Part shown: positions 24,707-32,256 of the stretch, one piece after another
Numbering within the stretch: the stretch's first letter is position 1
How the letters are laid out: each line of letters begins with the position of its first letter
Source of the DNA: DASSQJ01 sp963730165
GTDB lineage: Bacteria > Actinomycetota > Actinomycetes > Actinomycetales > Dermatophilaceae
DNA length: 64,000 nt
Direction: 5' to 3'
NCBI GenBank assembly: GCA_963730165.1
Contig: CAVSQS010000002.1
Coordinates: 682,001 to 746,000, forward strand
The notes under the pieces: generated by a model
What the model saw: only the letters and a program-made list of their open reading frames with translations
The model's database searches: none
Told to the model about the DNA's origin: nothing
Made by a program: the position numbers and the translations under genes

Positions 24707-25093
24707 TCAGGCGTTCAGCGTCTGGCTCTTCAGGTTGTCGAACTCCTGCTGGGTGATGGCACCGGAGTCGAGCAGCTCCTTGGCCTGTGCCAGCCGGGCG
24801 ACCGGGTCGGCCGACCCACCGGCGACGGAGCGGATGTACTCGGCCTGCTGGTCCTGGAACTGCTGCGCGTCGCGCATCGAGCGCTCGGCCATGCCGGAAC
24901 CGCGGGCGATGAGGTACACGAGCGACCCGAAGAGGGGCAGGAAGATGAGGAAGACCACCCAGAAGGCCTTCGCCCAACCGCTCATGGATTCGTCTCGGAA
25001 CATGTCCGTGACGATGTGGAAGAGGACCATCAGGTAGGCGACGAAGAGGAACGACACCACGACGATCCAGAAGAAGTCCCAGAAGGAGTTCAT
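24707..25093 (-). CDS. PLDc_N-type membrane protein with SHOCT tail
   Basis: A 128-residue protein. It has two N-terminal helices (FWIVVVSFLFVAYLMVLFHIV and AFWVVFLIFLPLFGSLVYLI), of which the second with its flanking sequence resembles the PLDc_N (phospholipase D nuclease N-terminal) motif, then a polar helical linker and a SHOCT motif (LAQAKELLDSGAITQQEFDNLKSQTL). The inner ATG at 25093 (MNSFWDFFW) is preferred because GAGG lies 5 nt upstream; an upstream ATG at 25111 would add six residues. A weak copy of the shared palindrome lies at 25161-25177. Confidence 0.85.
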   Translation of the reverse strand: MNSFWDFFWIVVVSFLFVAYLMVLFHIVTDMFRDESMSGWAKAFWVVFLIFLPLFGSLVYLIARGSGMAERSMRDAQQFQDQQAEYIRSVAGGSADPVARLAQAKELLDSGAITQQEFDNLKSQTLNA

Positions 25094-25160
25094 AACAGCC
25101 TCATTCAGCATCGGGTTGAACTGACACTGCAGAGCCTCCCGGACGCCGCTGCCGCCGGCA

Positions 25161-25177
25161 TCGCCCGAAGGGGATCA
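25161..25177 (-). promoter_or_regulatory. Possible degenerate copy of the shared palindrome before the SHOCT membrane gene
   Basis: On the minus strand it reads TGATCCC-CTT-CGGGCGA. The downstream arm is identical to the arm of the weak site at 10851-10867. GAGGCT occurs at the 22-bp spacing (25138 to 25133). Confidence 0.35.
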
Positions 25178-25187
25178 CATTCTCCCG

Positions 25188-25226
25188 ACGACAAGGCCCC
25201 CCACCCTGCGTTTCCCGAGGTCAGGG
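25188..25226. repeat. Imperfect direct repeat of the tRNA-Tyr terminator region, copy A
   Basis: ACGACAAGGCCCCC ... CAGGG here matches the sequence beginning at 26453, next to tRNA-Tyr, with a few mismatches and one gap. Between the two copies lie a small membrane gene and two transporter remnants. Confidence 0.55.
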
Positions 25227-25369
25227 CCCGGCGACCTGAGGCTCGGCGCAGTGTCCTGCCGGGCACGACGGTCGGGCGGGGCCGACGACAGAGCCCCTGG
25301 GGCCGCGGCCCTGGCGCCGGCGCTCGCCCTGCGGGTGGGTGGCGGGCGACTGGCGCCGCGCCGCCTCCG

Positions 25370-25560
25370 CCCAGCCTGCTCCCCTCGATGACGAGCGGCA
25401 GCAGGAGCGCGAGACCGATGGCCCCGAGCCACTGCCCGCCGGTCAGGGAGACGGTGAAGAGCGCGGACTGCAGCAGCGGTGCGCGAAACCGGTCGGGGCG
25501 AAGGACAGCTTGAGGGTGTTGATCGGCCCCAGGAGCCGGAGGTCCGCGAAGGTAACCCTC
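25370..25560 (-). pseudogene. Remnant of a P-type cation ATPase C-terminus
   Basis: On the minus strand one frame gives FADLRLLGPINTLKLSFAP, and a neighbouring frame continues LLQSALFTVSLTGGQWLGAI and GLALLLPLVIEGSRL. This pattern of a loop followed by the last helices resembles the C-terminal membrane part of E1-E2 ATPases. A frameshift separates the two pieces and there is no start or catalytic domain. Family assignment from so short a piece is tentative. Confidence 0.35.
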
Positions 25561-25634
25561 GGGCCCACGTCCAACAGCACTCTCGCCGCCGCCGGCGTGG
25601 GGCGGGTTCACCCCGCCCGGGGGTGGGGCGCCCT

Positions 25635-26141
25635 TCAGTGCAGGGCGGCCTTGAGGACCGCCACGAGCAATCCCAGCCCACAGCCCGCGGCGGCGCACAC
25701 GACGCTGCCGCGCGGCCCGAGGCCACCCCGCCGTCCGGCGAGGTAGCTGTAGACCGTGAGCAGGGCCACGGTGGCGCCCAACGCGATCCACGAGGCGACC
25801 TCGACATCGGCGCCGACCATCTCCGCCAGGAGCAGGACCGCGAGCGGGAGCAGCGACGCGGCGGCCACCGTCCACGTGTGCAGCGCCCCCGCCCGGAGCG
25901 CCGCGAGCGGGTGCATGCCGTCACGCACCCCCGCACCGATCGTGGCCGCGTGCAGGTGGGCCAGCCAGTACACGAACGTCGTCCCGGCGATGGCGACGGA
26001 CAGCTGGGCCGTGGAGTTCACGTGACCGGCGGTGGCCGCGAGGACCGCCGCAGACACGACCGTGCCGGTCATCAGCCCCTCGCCGCCACGCAACAGACCC
26101 CACCGGTCCGCGGTCACGCGCTCGGACGGTCCGGTTCCCAT
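25635..26141 (-). CDS. Small membrane protein of unknown function
   Basis: A 168-residue protein with a polar N-terminus and about five hydrophobic helices (LMTGTVVSAAVLAATAGHVN, VAIAGTTFVYWLAHLHAATIG, LHTWTVAAASLLPLAVLLLAEM, VASWIALGATVALLTVYSYLAG, VVCAAAGCGLGLLVAVLKAAL). Conserved-looking His residues lie in helices 1-2 (GHVN, WLAHLHA). I do not recognise a named family. The ATG at 26141 overlaps the 3' end of the MFS remnant upstream, so the two once formed an operon. Confidence 0.6.
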   Translation of the reverse strand: MGTGPSERVTADRWGLLRGGEGLMTGTVVSAAVLAATAGHVNSTAQLSVAIAGTTFVYWLAHLHAATIGAGVRDGMHPLAALRAGALHTWTVAAASLLPLAVLLLAEMVGADVEVASWIALGATVALLTVYSYLAGRRGGLGPRGSVVCAAAGCGLGLLVAVLKAALH

Positions 26142-26430
26142 GCGACCACCCCTCTCCCGATCGTTCGGCTCCGGATCTCGTCGACCGCGGCCACGCCGAG
26201 GTCGACGTCGCGGCTCTCCGGGCCGGCCGTGGCCCCGAGGAGGACCACGAGCCCGGCGACCGCGACGATTACGGCCGGCGCGACGTGGGGCGGCACCACC
26301 AGGCCGAGTCCGGCGAGGCAGAAGGCGTAGAAGCCGGGCACCACGAGGGCGAGACTGTAGCCCACCCCGAAGCCCGAGGCACGCACCTCGGTCGGGAACC
26401 GCTCGGACAGGTACGCGGCGCGGCTTCCAG
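26114..26430 (-). pseudogene. C-terminal remnant of an MFS transporter
   Basis: The minus-strand frame reads AAYLSERFPTEVRASGFGVG followed by YSLALVVPGFYAFCLAGLGLVV and VAPAVIVAVAGLVVLLGATAGPESRDVDL, ending at a stop at 26114. The YLSERFPTEVRASG motif and the following two helices are typical of the last third of metabolite:H+ symporters of the MFS. The N-terminal two thirds are missing: upstream sequence runs into the tRNA-Tyr terminator repeat. The break point coincides with repeat copy B. Confidence 0.7.
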
Positions 26431-26452
26431 GCTCGGATCGACACGCGGCCCC

Positions 26453-26496
26453 ACGACAAGGCCCCCTGACCCAGCGTTTCCGCAGGTCAGGGGGCC
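26453..26496 (-). terminator. Terminator of tRNA-Tyr (direct repeat copy B)
   Basis: The 12-bp arms GGCCCCCTGACC (26460-26471) and GGTCAGGGGGCC (26485-26496) form a perfect stem with a 13-nt loop, just downstream of the tRNA on its strand. A related sequence without the perfect stem lies at 25188-25226. Confidence 0.8.
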
Positions 26497-26507
26497 TGTA
26501 GCACGGG

Positions 26508-26588
26508 TGGCGGGTGAAGGATTCGAACCTTCGAAGCTTTCGCGACGGATTTACAGTCCGCTCCCATTGGCCGCTCGGGCAACCCGCC
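26508..26588 (-). tRNA. tRNA-Tyr (anticodon GTA)
   Basis: On the minus strand the sequence folds as a class II tRNA. The acceptor stem is GGCGGGT paired with ACCCGCC, with discriminator A at 26508. The anticodon loop has CTGTAAA, giving anticodon GTA. There is an extended variable arm, and the T-arm reads GGTTCGAATCC. tRNA-Tyr is class II in bacteria, so the size fits. A strong terminator follows. Confidence 0.95.
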
Positions 26589-26653
26589 CGGTGCGCATGG
26601 AAGGATAGCAAGCCGCATCCGCACCGCCGAATCGACGACAGGGAGGTCCCTCG

Positions 26654-27148
26654 ATGGCCGACAGCAGCTTCGACGTCGTGAGCGAGTACGACAAGCAGGA
26701 GGTCGCTAACGCGGTCAACAACGCGGCCAAGGAGATCTCCAACCGGTACGACTTCAAGGGCGTCGGCGCCCGGGTGGAGCTCGCCGGCGAGGTGATCAAG
26801 ATGGAGGCCGAGACCGAGGAGCGGTGCACCGCCGTCCTCGACGTCGTCCAGACCTGGCTGGTCCGCCGCAAGGTCTCGCTCAAGCACCTGGACGTGCCGG
26901 AGGGAGGCCCGCGGGTGTCGGGCAAGGAGTACAAGCTCGACGTGGCGCTGAAGCAGGGCATCTCGAGCGAGAACGCCAAGAAGCTCACCAAGGTGATCCG
27001 CGACGAGGGCCCGAAGTCGGTCAAGACGCAGATCCAGGGCGACGAGGTGCGCGTCACGAGCAAGTCGCGTGACGACCTCCAGGCGGTCCAGCGACTGCTC
27101 AAGGAGCAGGACCTCGACATCGCGCTCAGCTTCACCAACTACCGCTGA
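26654..27148 (+). CDS. YajQ family cyclic di-GMP/nucleotide-binding protein
   Basis: A 164-residue protein matching YajQ throughout. It starts with ADSSFDVVSEYDKQEVANAVNNA, contains KEISNRYDFKGV and VDVALKQGISSENAKKLTK-like segments, and ends with LDIALSFTNYR. Two ferredoxin-like domains are expected. Some homologues bind cyclic di-GMP and act as regulators; others bind nucleic acid. GGGAGG precedes the ATG. The last 13 codons are partly duplicated at 27321-27360. Confidence 0.95.
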   Translation: MADSSFDVVSEYDKQEVANAVNNAAKEISNRYDFKGVGARVELAGEVIKMEAETEERCTAVLDVVQTWLVRRKVSLKHLDVPEGGPRVSGKEYKLDVALKQGISSENAKKLTKVIRDEGPKSVKTQIQGDEVRVTSKSRDDLQAVQRLLKEQDLDIALSFTNYR

Positions 27149-27252
27149 ACCGACGCCCGTCGCCGATCTCCCGTCCCCCGCCACCCTCCGCGCGCCGGCT
27201 CTGGTCGTTCCCGCGCGATGGCGGTGCTGCAGCACCATGACCCGGCGAGAAG

Positions 27253-27328
27253 GACCAGAGCCGGGACGAGCGACCAGAGCACGGACCAGCGACCAGAGCC
27301 GGGACGAGCGACCAGAGCACGGACCTCG
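27253..27328. repeat. Four tandem 19-bp repeats
   Basis: The unit GACCAGAGCCGGGACGAGC alternates with GACCAGAGCACGGACCAGC, four units in all (a 38-bp pair twice). GGCTCTGGTC upstream near 27198 can pair with GACCAGAGCC in the array, so the first unit may have been part of the yajQ terminator. Confidence 0.8.
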
Positions 27329-27360
27329 ACATCGCGCTCAACGTCACCAACCGCCGCTGA
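27321..27360 (+). repeat. Duplicated 3' end of yajQ
   Basis: These 40 bases repeat 27109-27148, including the TGA stop, with four mismatches. They encode DLDIALNVTNRR instead of DLDIALSFTNYR. The copy has no start and follows the 19-bp repeats directly. Confidence 0.75.
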
Positions 27361-27413
27361 CCCGCCGGCTCGCTGACGCCTCCCCTCCCCGACCACGACT
27401 CCCCCATCCGGCG

Positions 27414-27479
27414 GAGTCAGGAGGACTTCGTCCACTCAGGGTGCAGCCGCTTCCTGACTCGGCGGGGTCCTCCTGACTC
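27414..27479. terminator. Long inverted repeat left of the IS256 remnant
   Basis: The 13-bp arms GAGTCAGGAGGAC (27414-27426) and GTCCTCCTGACTC (27467-27479) are perfect inverted repeats with a 40-nt spacer that itself contains another CCTGACTC. It may be a terminator or the target hairpin into which the insertion sequence moved. Confidence 0.5.
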
Positions 27480-27480
27480 C

Positions 27481-28416
27481 TACGCCCGGGGACTTACCAC
27501 CGGGGAGATCTCCGCGCACTTCGCCGAGGTGTACGGGGCGGAGGTCTCGAAGGACACCGTCTCGCGGATCACCGACAAGGTCATCGAGGACATGCAGGCC
27601 TGGTCCTCCCGGCCGCTGCAGGCGGTGTACGCGGCGATCTTCATCGACGCGATCATGGTCAAGGTCCGCGACGGGCAGGTCGGCAACCAGCCGTTCTACG
27701 CCGCGATCGGGGTCGACCTGGCCGGCCGCCGCGACGTCCTGGGCCTGTGGGCCGGCACCGGTGGTGGCGGGGAGTCCGCGAAGTTCTGGATGAACGTGCT
27801 CACCGACATCAAGAACCGCGGCGTGGCGGACGTGTTCTTCGTCGTCTGCGACGGCCTGAAGGGCCTGCCGGACTCGGTCGCGGCGGTGTTCCCGGCGGCG
27901 ATTGTTCAGACCTGCATCATCCACCTGATCCGCGGCACCTTCCGGTACGCCTCCAAGCGGTACTGGGACCAGCTCGCGCGCGACCTGCGCCCGATCTACA
28001 CCGCGCCTTCCGCGGACGCCGCCTGGGCGGCGTTCGAAGAACTCGAGGAGAAGTGGGGCAAGCCCTACCCGGCCATCCCCAAGCTCTGGCGGGCGGCGTG
28101 GGAGGAGTTCATCCCGTTCCTGGACTACCCCGTCGAGATCCGCCGCGTGCTCTGCTCCACCAACGCGATCGAGTCCCTCAACGCCCGCTACCGGCGCGCC
28201 GTGACCGCCCGGGGACACTTCCCCACCGAGCAGGCCGCCCTGAAGACGCTGTACCTGGTCACCCGGTCCCTGGACCCCAAGGGGCTCGGGCAGGGACGAT
28301 GGGTCACCCGGTGGAAGCCCGCCCTGAACGCGTTCGCCGTCACCTTCGCCGACCGCATGCCAGCGGCCGAGACCCTGTAACCCGAATGCCAGTTACACCG
28401 GGAATCGGACAGACCC
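27481..28416 (+). pseudogene. IS256-family transposase, 5'-truncated insertion sequence
   Basis: Reading from 27481 (TTGEISAHFAEVYGAEVSKDTVSRITD) to the stop at 28380 gives about 300 residues of an IS256-type (Mutator-like) transposase. The catalytic Asp residues lie in IFIDAIMVKVRDG and VFFVVCDGLKGLP, and the Glu in STNAIESLNARYR. About 100 N-terminal residues and the left inverted repeat are absent. The right end runs to about 28416, with the terminal sequence GGGTCTGTCCGATTCCC on the opposite strand. CCTGACTCC flanks both sides (27472-27480 and 28415-28423). An internal GTG at 27529 gives a 283-residue open frame, but the protein is unlikely to be active. Confidence 0.85.
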
Positions 28417-28423
28417 TGACTCC

Positions 28424-28630
28424 GCGGTGGGGAGGGCGGCGGCTGGGCGGTGGGGAGGGCGGCGGCTGGGCGGTGGGGAGGGCGGCGGCTGGGCGGTGGG
28501 GAGGGCGGCGGCTGGGCGGTGGGGAGGGCGGCGGCTGGGCGGTGGGGAGGGCGGCGGCCGGGTCCGGCTGGGCGGTGGGGAGGGCGGCGGCTGGGCGGTG
28601 GGGAGGGCGGCGGCCGGGTCCGGCTGGGCG
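28424..28630. repeat. 23-bp tandem repeat array
   Basis: The unit GCGGTGGGGAGGGCGGCGGCTGG is repeated contiguously six times from 28424, then twice more with an 11-bp insert (CCGGGTCCGGC region). There are no unique spacers, so this is not CRISPR. One strand is G-rich with GGGG and GGG runs in each unit and could form G-quadruplexes. It abuts the right end of the IS256 remnant and lies about 100 bp before the MoxR gene. The rest of 28381-28733 holds no gene. Confidence 0.85.
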
Positions 28631-28733
28631 GCGGCGGGGCGGCCGGGGGGCTGGGTGGCCGGGGCGGCAGCAGAGGGGTCGAGGGTTGGACAGAGCAGTC
28701 CGAGACCGCGCCTTCCTGACGTAGCGTGAGGAG

Positions 28734-30158
28734 ATGAGCGACCCCACGGTCCCCGCGACCACCACGCCGCGAACCAGCCCACCCGCCATCGCCACCGTCG
28801 CGGAGCTGCGGGCCTCCGGCCACGAGGCGCACGGTGTCCACGCCGAGATCCGCGCCAACCTCCTCGCGGCGCTGGCCGACGGACGCGACCCCTGGCCGGG
28901 CCTGCACGGCTTCGGCGCGACCGTCATCCCCCAGCTCGAGCGCGCCCTCATCGCCGGCCACGACGTCGTCCTCCTCGGCGAGCGCGGCCAGGGCAAGACC
29001 CGTCTGCTGCGCAGCCTCGTCGGTCTGCTCGACGAGTGGACCCCCGTGATCGAGGGCTCCGAGCTCGGCGAGCACCCCTACGAGCCGATCACTGTCGAGT
29101 CCCGCCGCCGCGCGGCCGAGCTCGGGGACGCGCTCCCCGTGATGTGGCGGCACCGCGACGAGCGGTACTCCGAGAAGCTCGCGACCCCTGACACCAGCGT
29201 CGCCGACCTCATCGGCGACGTCGACCCGATGCGGGTCGCCGAGGGCCGCCGCCTCGGTGACCCCGAGACGATCCACTTCGGCCTCATCCCGCGCAGCCAC
29301 CGGGGCATCGTCGCCATCAACGAGCTGCCCGACCTCGCCGAGCGCATCCAGGTGTCGATGCTCAATGTCATGGAGGAGCGCGACATACAGATCCGCGGGT
29401 ACGTGCTGCGGCTGCCCCTCGACGTGCTCGTCGTCGCCTCCGCCAACCCCGAGGACTACACCAACCGCGGGCGCATCATCACCCCGCTCAAGGACCGGTT
29501 CGGCGCTGAGATCCGCACCCACTACCCGCGCGAGCTCGACGACGAGGTGGCCGTCATCCGGCAGGAGGCCCACCTCGTGGCCACCGTGCCCGACGCCCTC
29601 GTCGAGATCGTGGCGCGGTTCACCCGCGGCCTGCGCGGCTCGAGCTCGGTCGACCAGCGCTCCGGCGTGTCGGCCCGCTTCGCCATCGCGGCGGCCGAGA
29701 CCGTGGCGGCGGCGGCCCTGCACCGGGCCACGACCCAGGGCGAGACCGATGCCGTGGCGCGGGTGGTCGACCTCGAGGGAGCGGTCGACGTGCTCCGCGG
29801 GAAGGTCGAGCTCGAGACGGGCGAGGAGGGCCGGGAGCGGGAGGTGCTCGGGCACCTCCTGCGCACGGCCACGGCAGAGACCGCCCGCCGGCACCTCGGC
29901 GGCATCGACATGGGCCTGCTCGTGGCGGCGATCGAGGACGGCGCCCTCGTGACCACGGGCGAGAACGTCGGCGCGGCCGAGTTCCTCCAGGGGCTGCCCG
30001 TGCTGGGCGAGTCCGACCTGTACGACGAGGTGGCCGAGCGGTTCGGTGCCGCCAACGACGGTGAGCGTGCCAGCGCGATCGAGCTGGCGCTCGAGGGCCT
30101 CTACCTCGCCCGCCGGATCAGCAAGGACAGCGGCGACGGTGAGACGGTGTACGGGTGA
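28734..30158 (+). CDS. MoxR/Mg-chelatase-type AAA+ ATPase
   Basis: A 474-residue AAA+ protein. Walker A is GERGQGKTRLLRSL (about residues 81-94). GIVAINELPDLAERIQVSMLNVMEERDIQIRG contains the Walker B-equivalent and the pre-sensor insertion of the Mg-chelatase ChlI/BchI subgroup. ASANPEDYTNRGRIITPLKDRF is the sensor-1/arginine-finger region. It is followed with a 4-bp overlap by a VWA-domain gene, the standard MoxR-VWA partnership in which the ATPase and the metal-binding partner remodel client proteins. The target is unknown. The ATG is preceded by GTGAGGAG. The G-rich repeat array lies upstream. Confidence 0.9.
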   Translation: MSDPTVPATTTPRTSPPAIATVAELRASGHEAHGVHAEIRANLLAALADGRDPWPGLHGFGATVIPQLERALIAGHDVVLLGERGQGKTRLLRSLVGLLDEWTPVIEGSELGEHPYEPITVESRRRAAELGDALPVMWRHRDERYSEKLATPDTSVADLIGDVDPMRVAEGRRLGDPETIHFGLIPRSHRGIVAINELPDLAERIQVSMLNVMEERDIQIRGYVLRLPLDVLVVASANPEDYTNRGRIITPLKDRFGAEIRTHYPRELDDEVAVIRQEAHLVATVPDALVEIVARFTRGLRGSSSVDQRSGVSARFAIAAAETVAAAALHRATTQGETDAVARVVDLEGAVDVLRGKVELETGEEGREREVLGHLLRTATAETARRHLGGIDMGLLVAAIEDGALVTTGENVGAAEFLQGLPVLGESDLYDEVAERFGAANDGERASAIELALEGLYLARRISKDSGDGETVYG

Positions 30159-32200
30159 GCACAACCCCGGACGGCACCTCGCGCCGGCGCCCCGAGCAGC
30201 ACCGCGCCGCGTACTCGAGGTACGCCGGCGGCGACCCGCTCGCGCCGCCCGTCGACCTGCGCGAGGCGCTCGACGCCATCGGCGAGGACGTCATGGCCGG
30301 GTACTCCCCCGAACGGGCGATGCAGGAGCTGCTGCGGCAGGGCACGCGGGACCGCTCGGGGCTCGACGACCTGGCGCGTCGGGTGGCCGAGCGACGGCGC
30401 GAGCTGCTGCGGCAGCACTCCCTCGGCGGCACGCTCGAGGAGGTTCGGCGGTTGCTGGACGAGGCGGTGCTGGCCGAGCGCAAGCAGCTGGCCCGCGACC
30501 TCGACGACGACGCGCGCTTCGCCGAGATGCGCATCGAGAACCTTCCCCCCTCACCGGCCGCCGCCGTCACCGAGCTCTCGGACTACGACTGGCGGAGCAG
30601 CGAGGGCCGGGAGAAGTACGAGCAGATCAAGGACCTCCTCGGCCGCGAGATGCTCGACCAGCGCTTCGCCGGCATGAAGCAGGCCCTGGAGAACGCCACC
30701 GACGAGGACCGGGCCCGTGTCGAGAAGATGCTCGGTGACCTCACCGACCTCCTCGACGCGCACGCGCGCGGGGAGGACACCCCCGAGGACTTCCAGCGCT
30801 TCATGGACGAGCACGGCGACTTCTTCCCGGAGGACCCCGCGGACGTCGAGGAGCTCGTCGACGCACTGGCGGCGCGGGCCGCCGCCGCGCAGCGGATGCT
30901 CCAGTCGATGAGCCCCGAGCAGCGAGCCGAGCTCGCCGAGCTGGCCCAGCAGGCGTTCGGCTCGGCAGGTCTCGACCAGCAGCTCGACCGGCTCGACGAC
31001 CTGCTGCGCTCGCTGCGCCCGGGTGAGGACTGGGACGGGTCGGAGCAGTTCCGCGGCGAGCAGGGGCTCGGCCTGGGGGACGGCACCGGTGTCCTGCAGG
31101 ACATCGCCGAGCTCGACGGTCTCTCCGAGCAGCTGTCGCAGTCGCACCCCGGGGCCCGGATGGACGACGTCGACCTCGACGCCCTCGCCCGCCAGCTGGG
31201 CGAGGAGTCGGCCGTCGACGCCCGCGGCCTCGCCGACCTCGAGCGCGCCCTGCGCGACAGCGGCTACCTCACCCGCACTCCCGACGGGTCACTCCGCCTC
31301 TCCCCGAAGGCCATGCGCGAGCTCGGCAAGTCCCTCCTGCGCGACGTCGCGGGCCGCCTGTCCAACCGCGGAGGGCAGCGCGACACCCGCACGGCGGGCG
31401 CCGCCGGCGAGCAGAGCGGTGCGACGCGCCCGTGGGAGTTCGGCGACACCGAGCCGTGGGACACCACGCGCACCATGACCAACGCCATCACCCGGGTCGT
31501 CGGGGAGGGCGGCGACCCGCGCGACGGCATGCGACTGGACATCCGCGACGTCGAGGTCACCGAGACCGAGGCGCGCACCCGGGCCTGTGTGGCCCTGCTC
31601 GTCGACACCTCGTTCTCGATGGCCATGGACGGGCGCTGGGTGCCGATGAAGCGCACCGCACTCGCCCTCCACCAGCTAATCTCGACCCGGTTCCGCGGCG
31701 ACCACCTCGAGGTCGTGTCCTTCGCCCGGCACGCCGAGGTCATGCCCATAGAGCAGCTCACCGCGCTGGACGCGGTGTGGGACAAGGGGACCAACCTCCA
31801 CCACGCGCTCCTGCTCGCCAACCGGCACTTCCGGCGCCACCCGAACGAGCAGCCGGTGCTCCTCGTCGTCACCGACGGCGAGCCCACCTCGCACCTCGAG
31901 CCGGGGGGTGCGGTGTTCTTCGACTACCCGCCGCACCCGAGGACACTGGCCCTGGCCGTCAGCGAGCTCGACGTCGCGACCCGGCTCGGGGCGCAGACCA
32001 CGTTCTTCCGGCTCGGCGAGGACCCCGGTCTCGCACGGTTCGTCGACTCGATGGCACGTCGGGCCGGGGGCCGGGTCGTCGCTCCCGAGCTGGGTGACCT
32101 CGGTGCCGCCGTGGTCGGCTCGTACCTCGGCGGGCGGGCTCCCGGGATGCCGGCCTCCTACCGGGACATGTTCGGCGAGCGGGGCTTCTGGGCCGGCTGA
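30155..32200 (+). CDS. VWA-domain protein, partner of the MoxR ATPase
   Basis: A 681-residue protein whose GTG start overlaps the preceding stop. The N-terminal 450 residues are helical and acidic, with several long charged stretches (EEVRRLLDEAVLAERKQLARDL, MLGDLTDLLDAHARGEDTPEDF). The C-terminal VWA domain starts about residue 475 with the MIDAS motif LLVDTSFSMAMDG. Its companion residues follow: WDKGTNLHHALL (Thr) and LLVVTDGEPTSH (Asp). The protein has no membrane segment. The MoxR-VWA pair probably works as a cytosolic remodelling complex. Confidence 0.9.
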   Translation: MSTTPDGTSRRRPEQHRAAYSRYAGGDPLAPPVDLREALDAIGEDVMAGYSPERAMQELLRQGTRDRSGLDDLARRVAERRRELLRQHSLGGTLEEVRRLLDEAVLAERKQLARDLDDDARFAEMRIENLPPSPAAAVTELSDYDWRSSEGREKYEQIKDLLGREMLDQRFAGMKQALENATDEDRARVEKMLGDLTDLLDAHARGEDTPEDFQRFMDEHGDFFPEDPADVEELVDALAARAAAAQRMLQSMSPEQRAELAELAQQAFGSAGLDQQLDRLDDLLRSLRPGEDWDGSEQFRGEQGLGLGDGTGVLQDIAELDGLSEQLSQSHPGARMDDVDLDALARQLGEESAVDARGLADLERALRDSGYLTRTPDGSLRLSPKAMRELGKSLLRDVAGRLSNRGGQRDTRTAGAAGEQSGATRPWEFGDTEPWDTTRTMTNAITRVVGEGGDPRDGMRLDIRDVEVTETEARTRACVALLVDTSFSMAMDGRWVPMKRTALALHQLISTRFRGDHLEVVSFARHAEVMPIEQLTALDAVWDKGTNLHHALLLANRHFRRHPNEQPVLLVVTDGEPTSHLEPGGAVFFDYPPHPRTLALAVSELDVATRLGAQTTFFRLGEDPGLARFVDSMARRAGGRVVAPELGDLGAAVVGSYLGGRAPGMPASYRDMFGERGFWAG

Positions 32201-32256
32201 CCGTCCTGCCGTCCACCCACCATCCCTCGGGCGAACGTGTGTGAAAGGCGCCGCTT

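Noticed and set aside
28424..28630. CRISPR array
   Set aside because: The 23-bp units are contiguous with no unique spacers and no cas genes are present.
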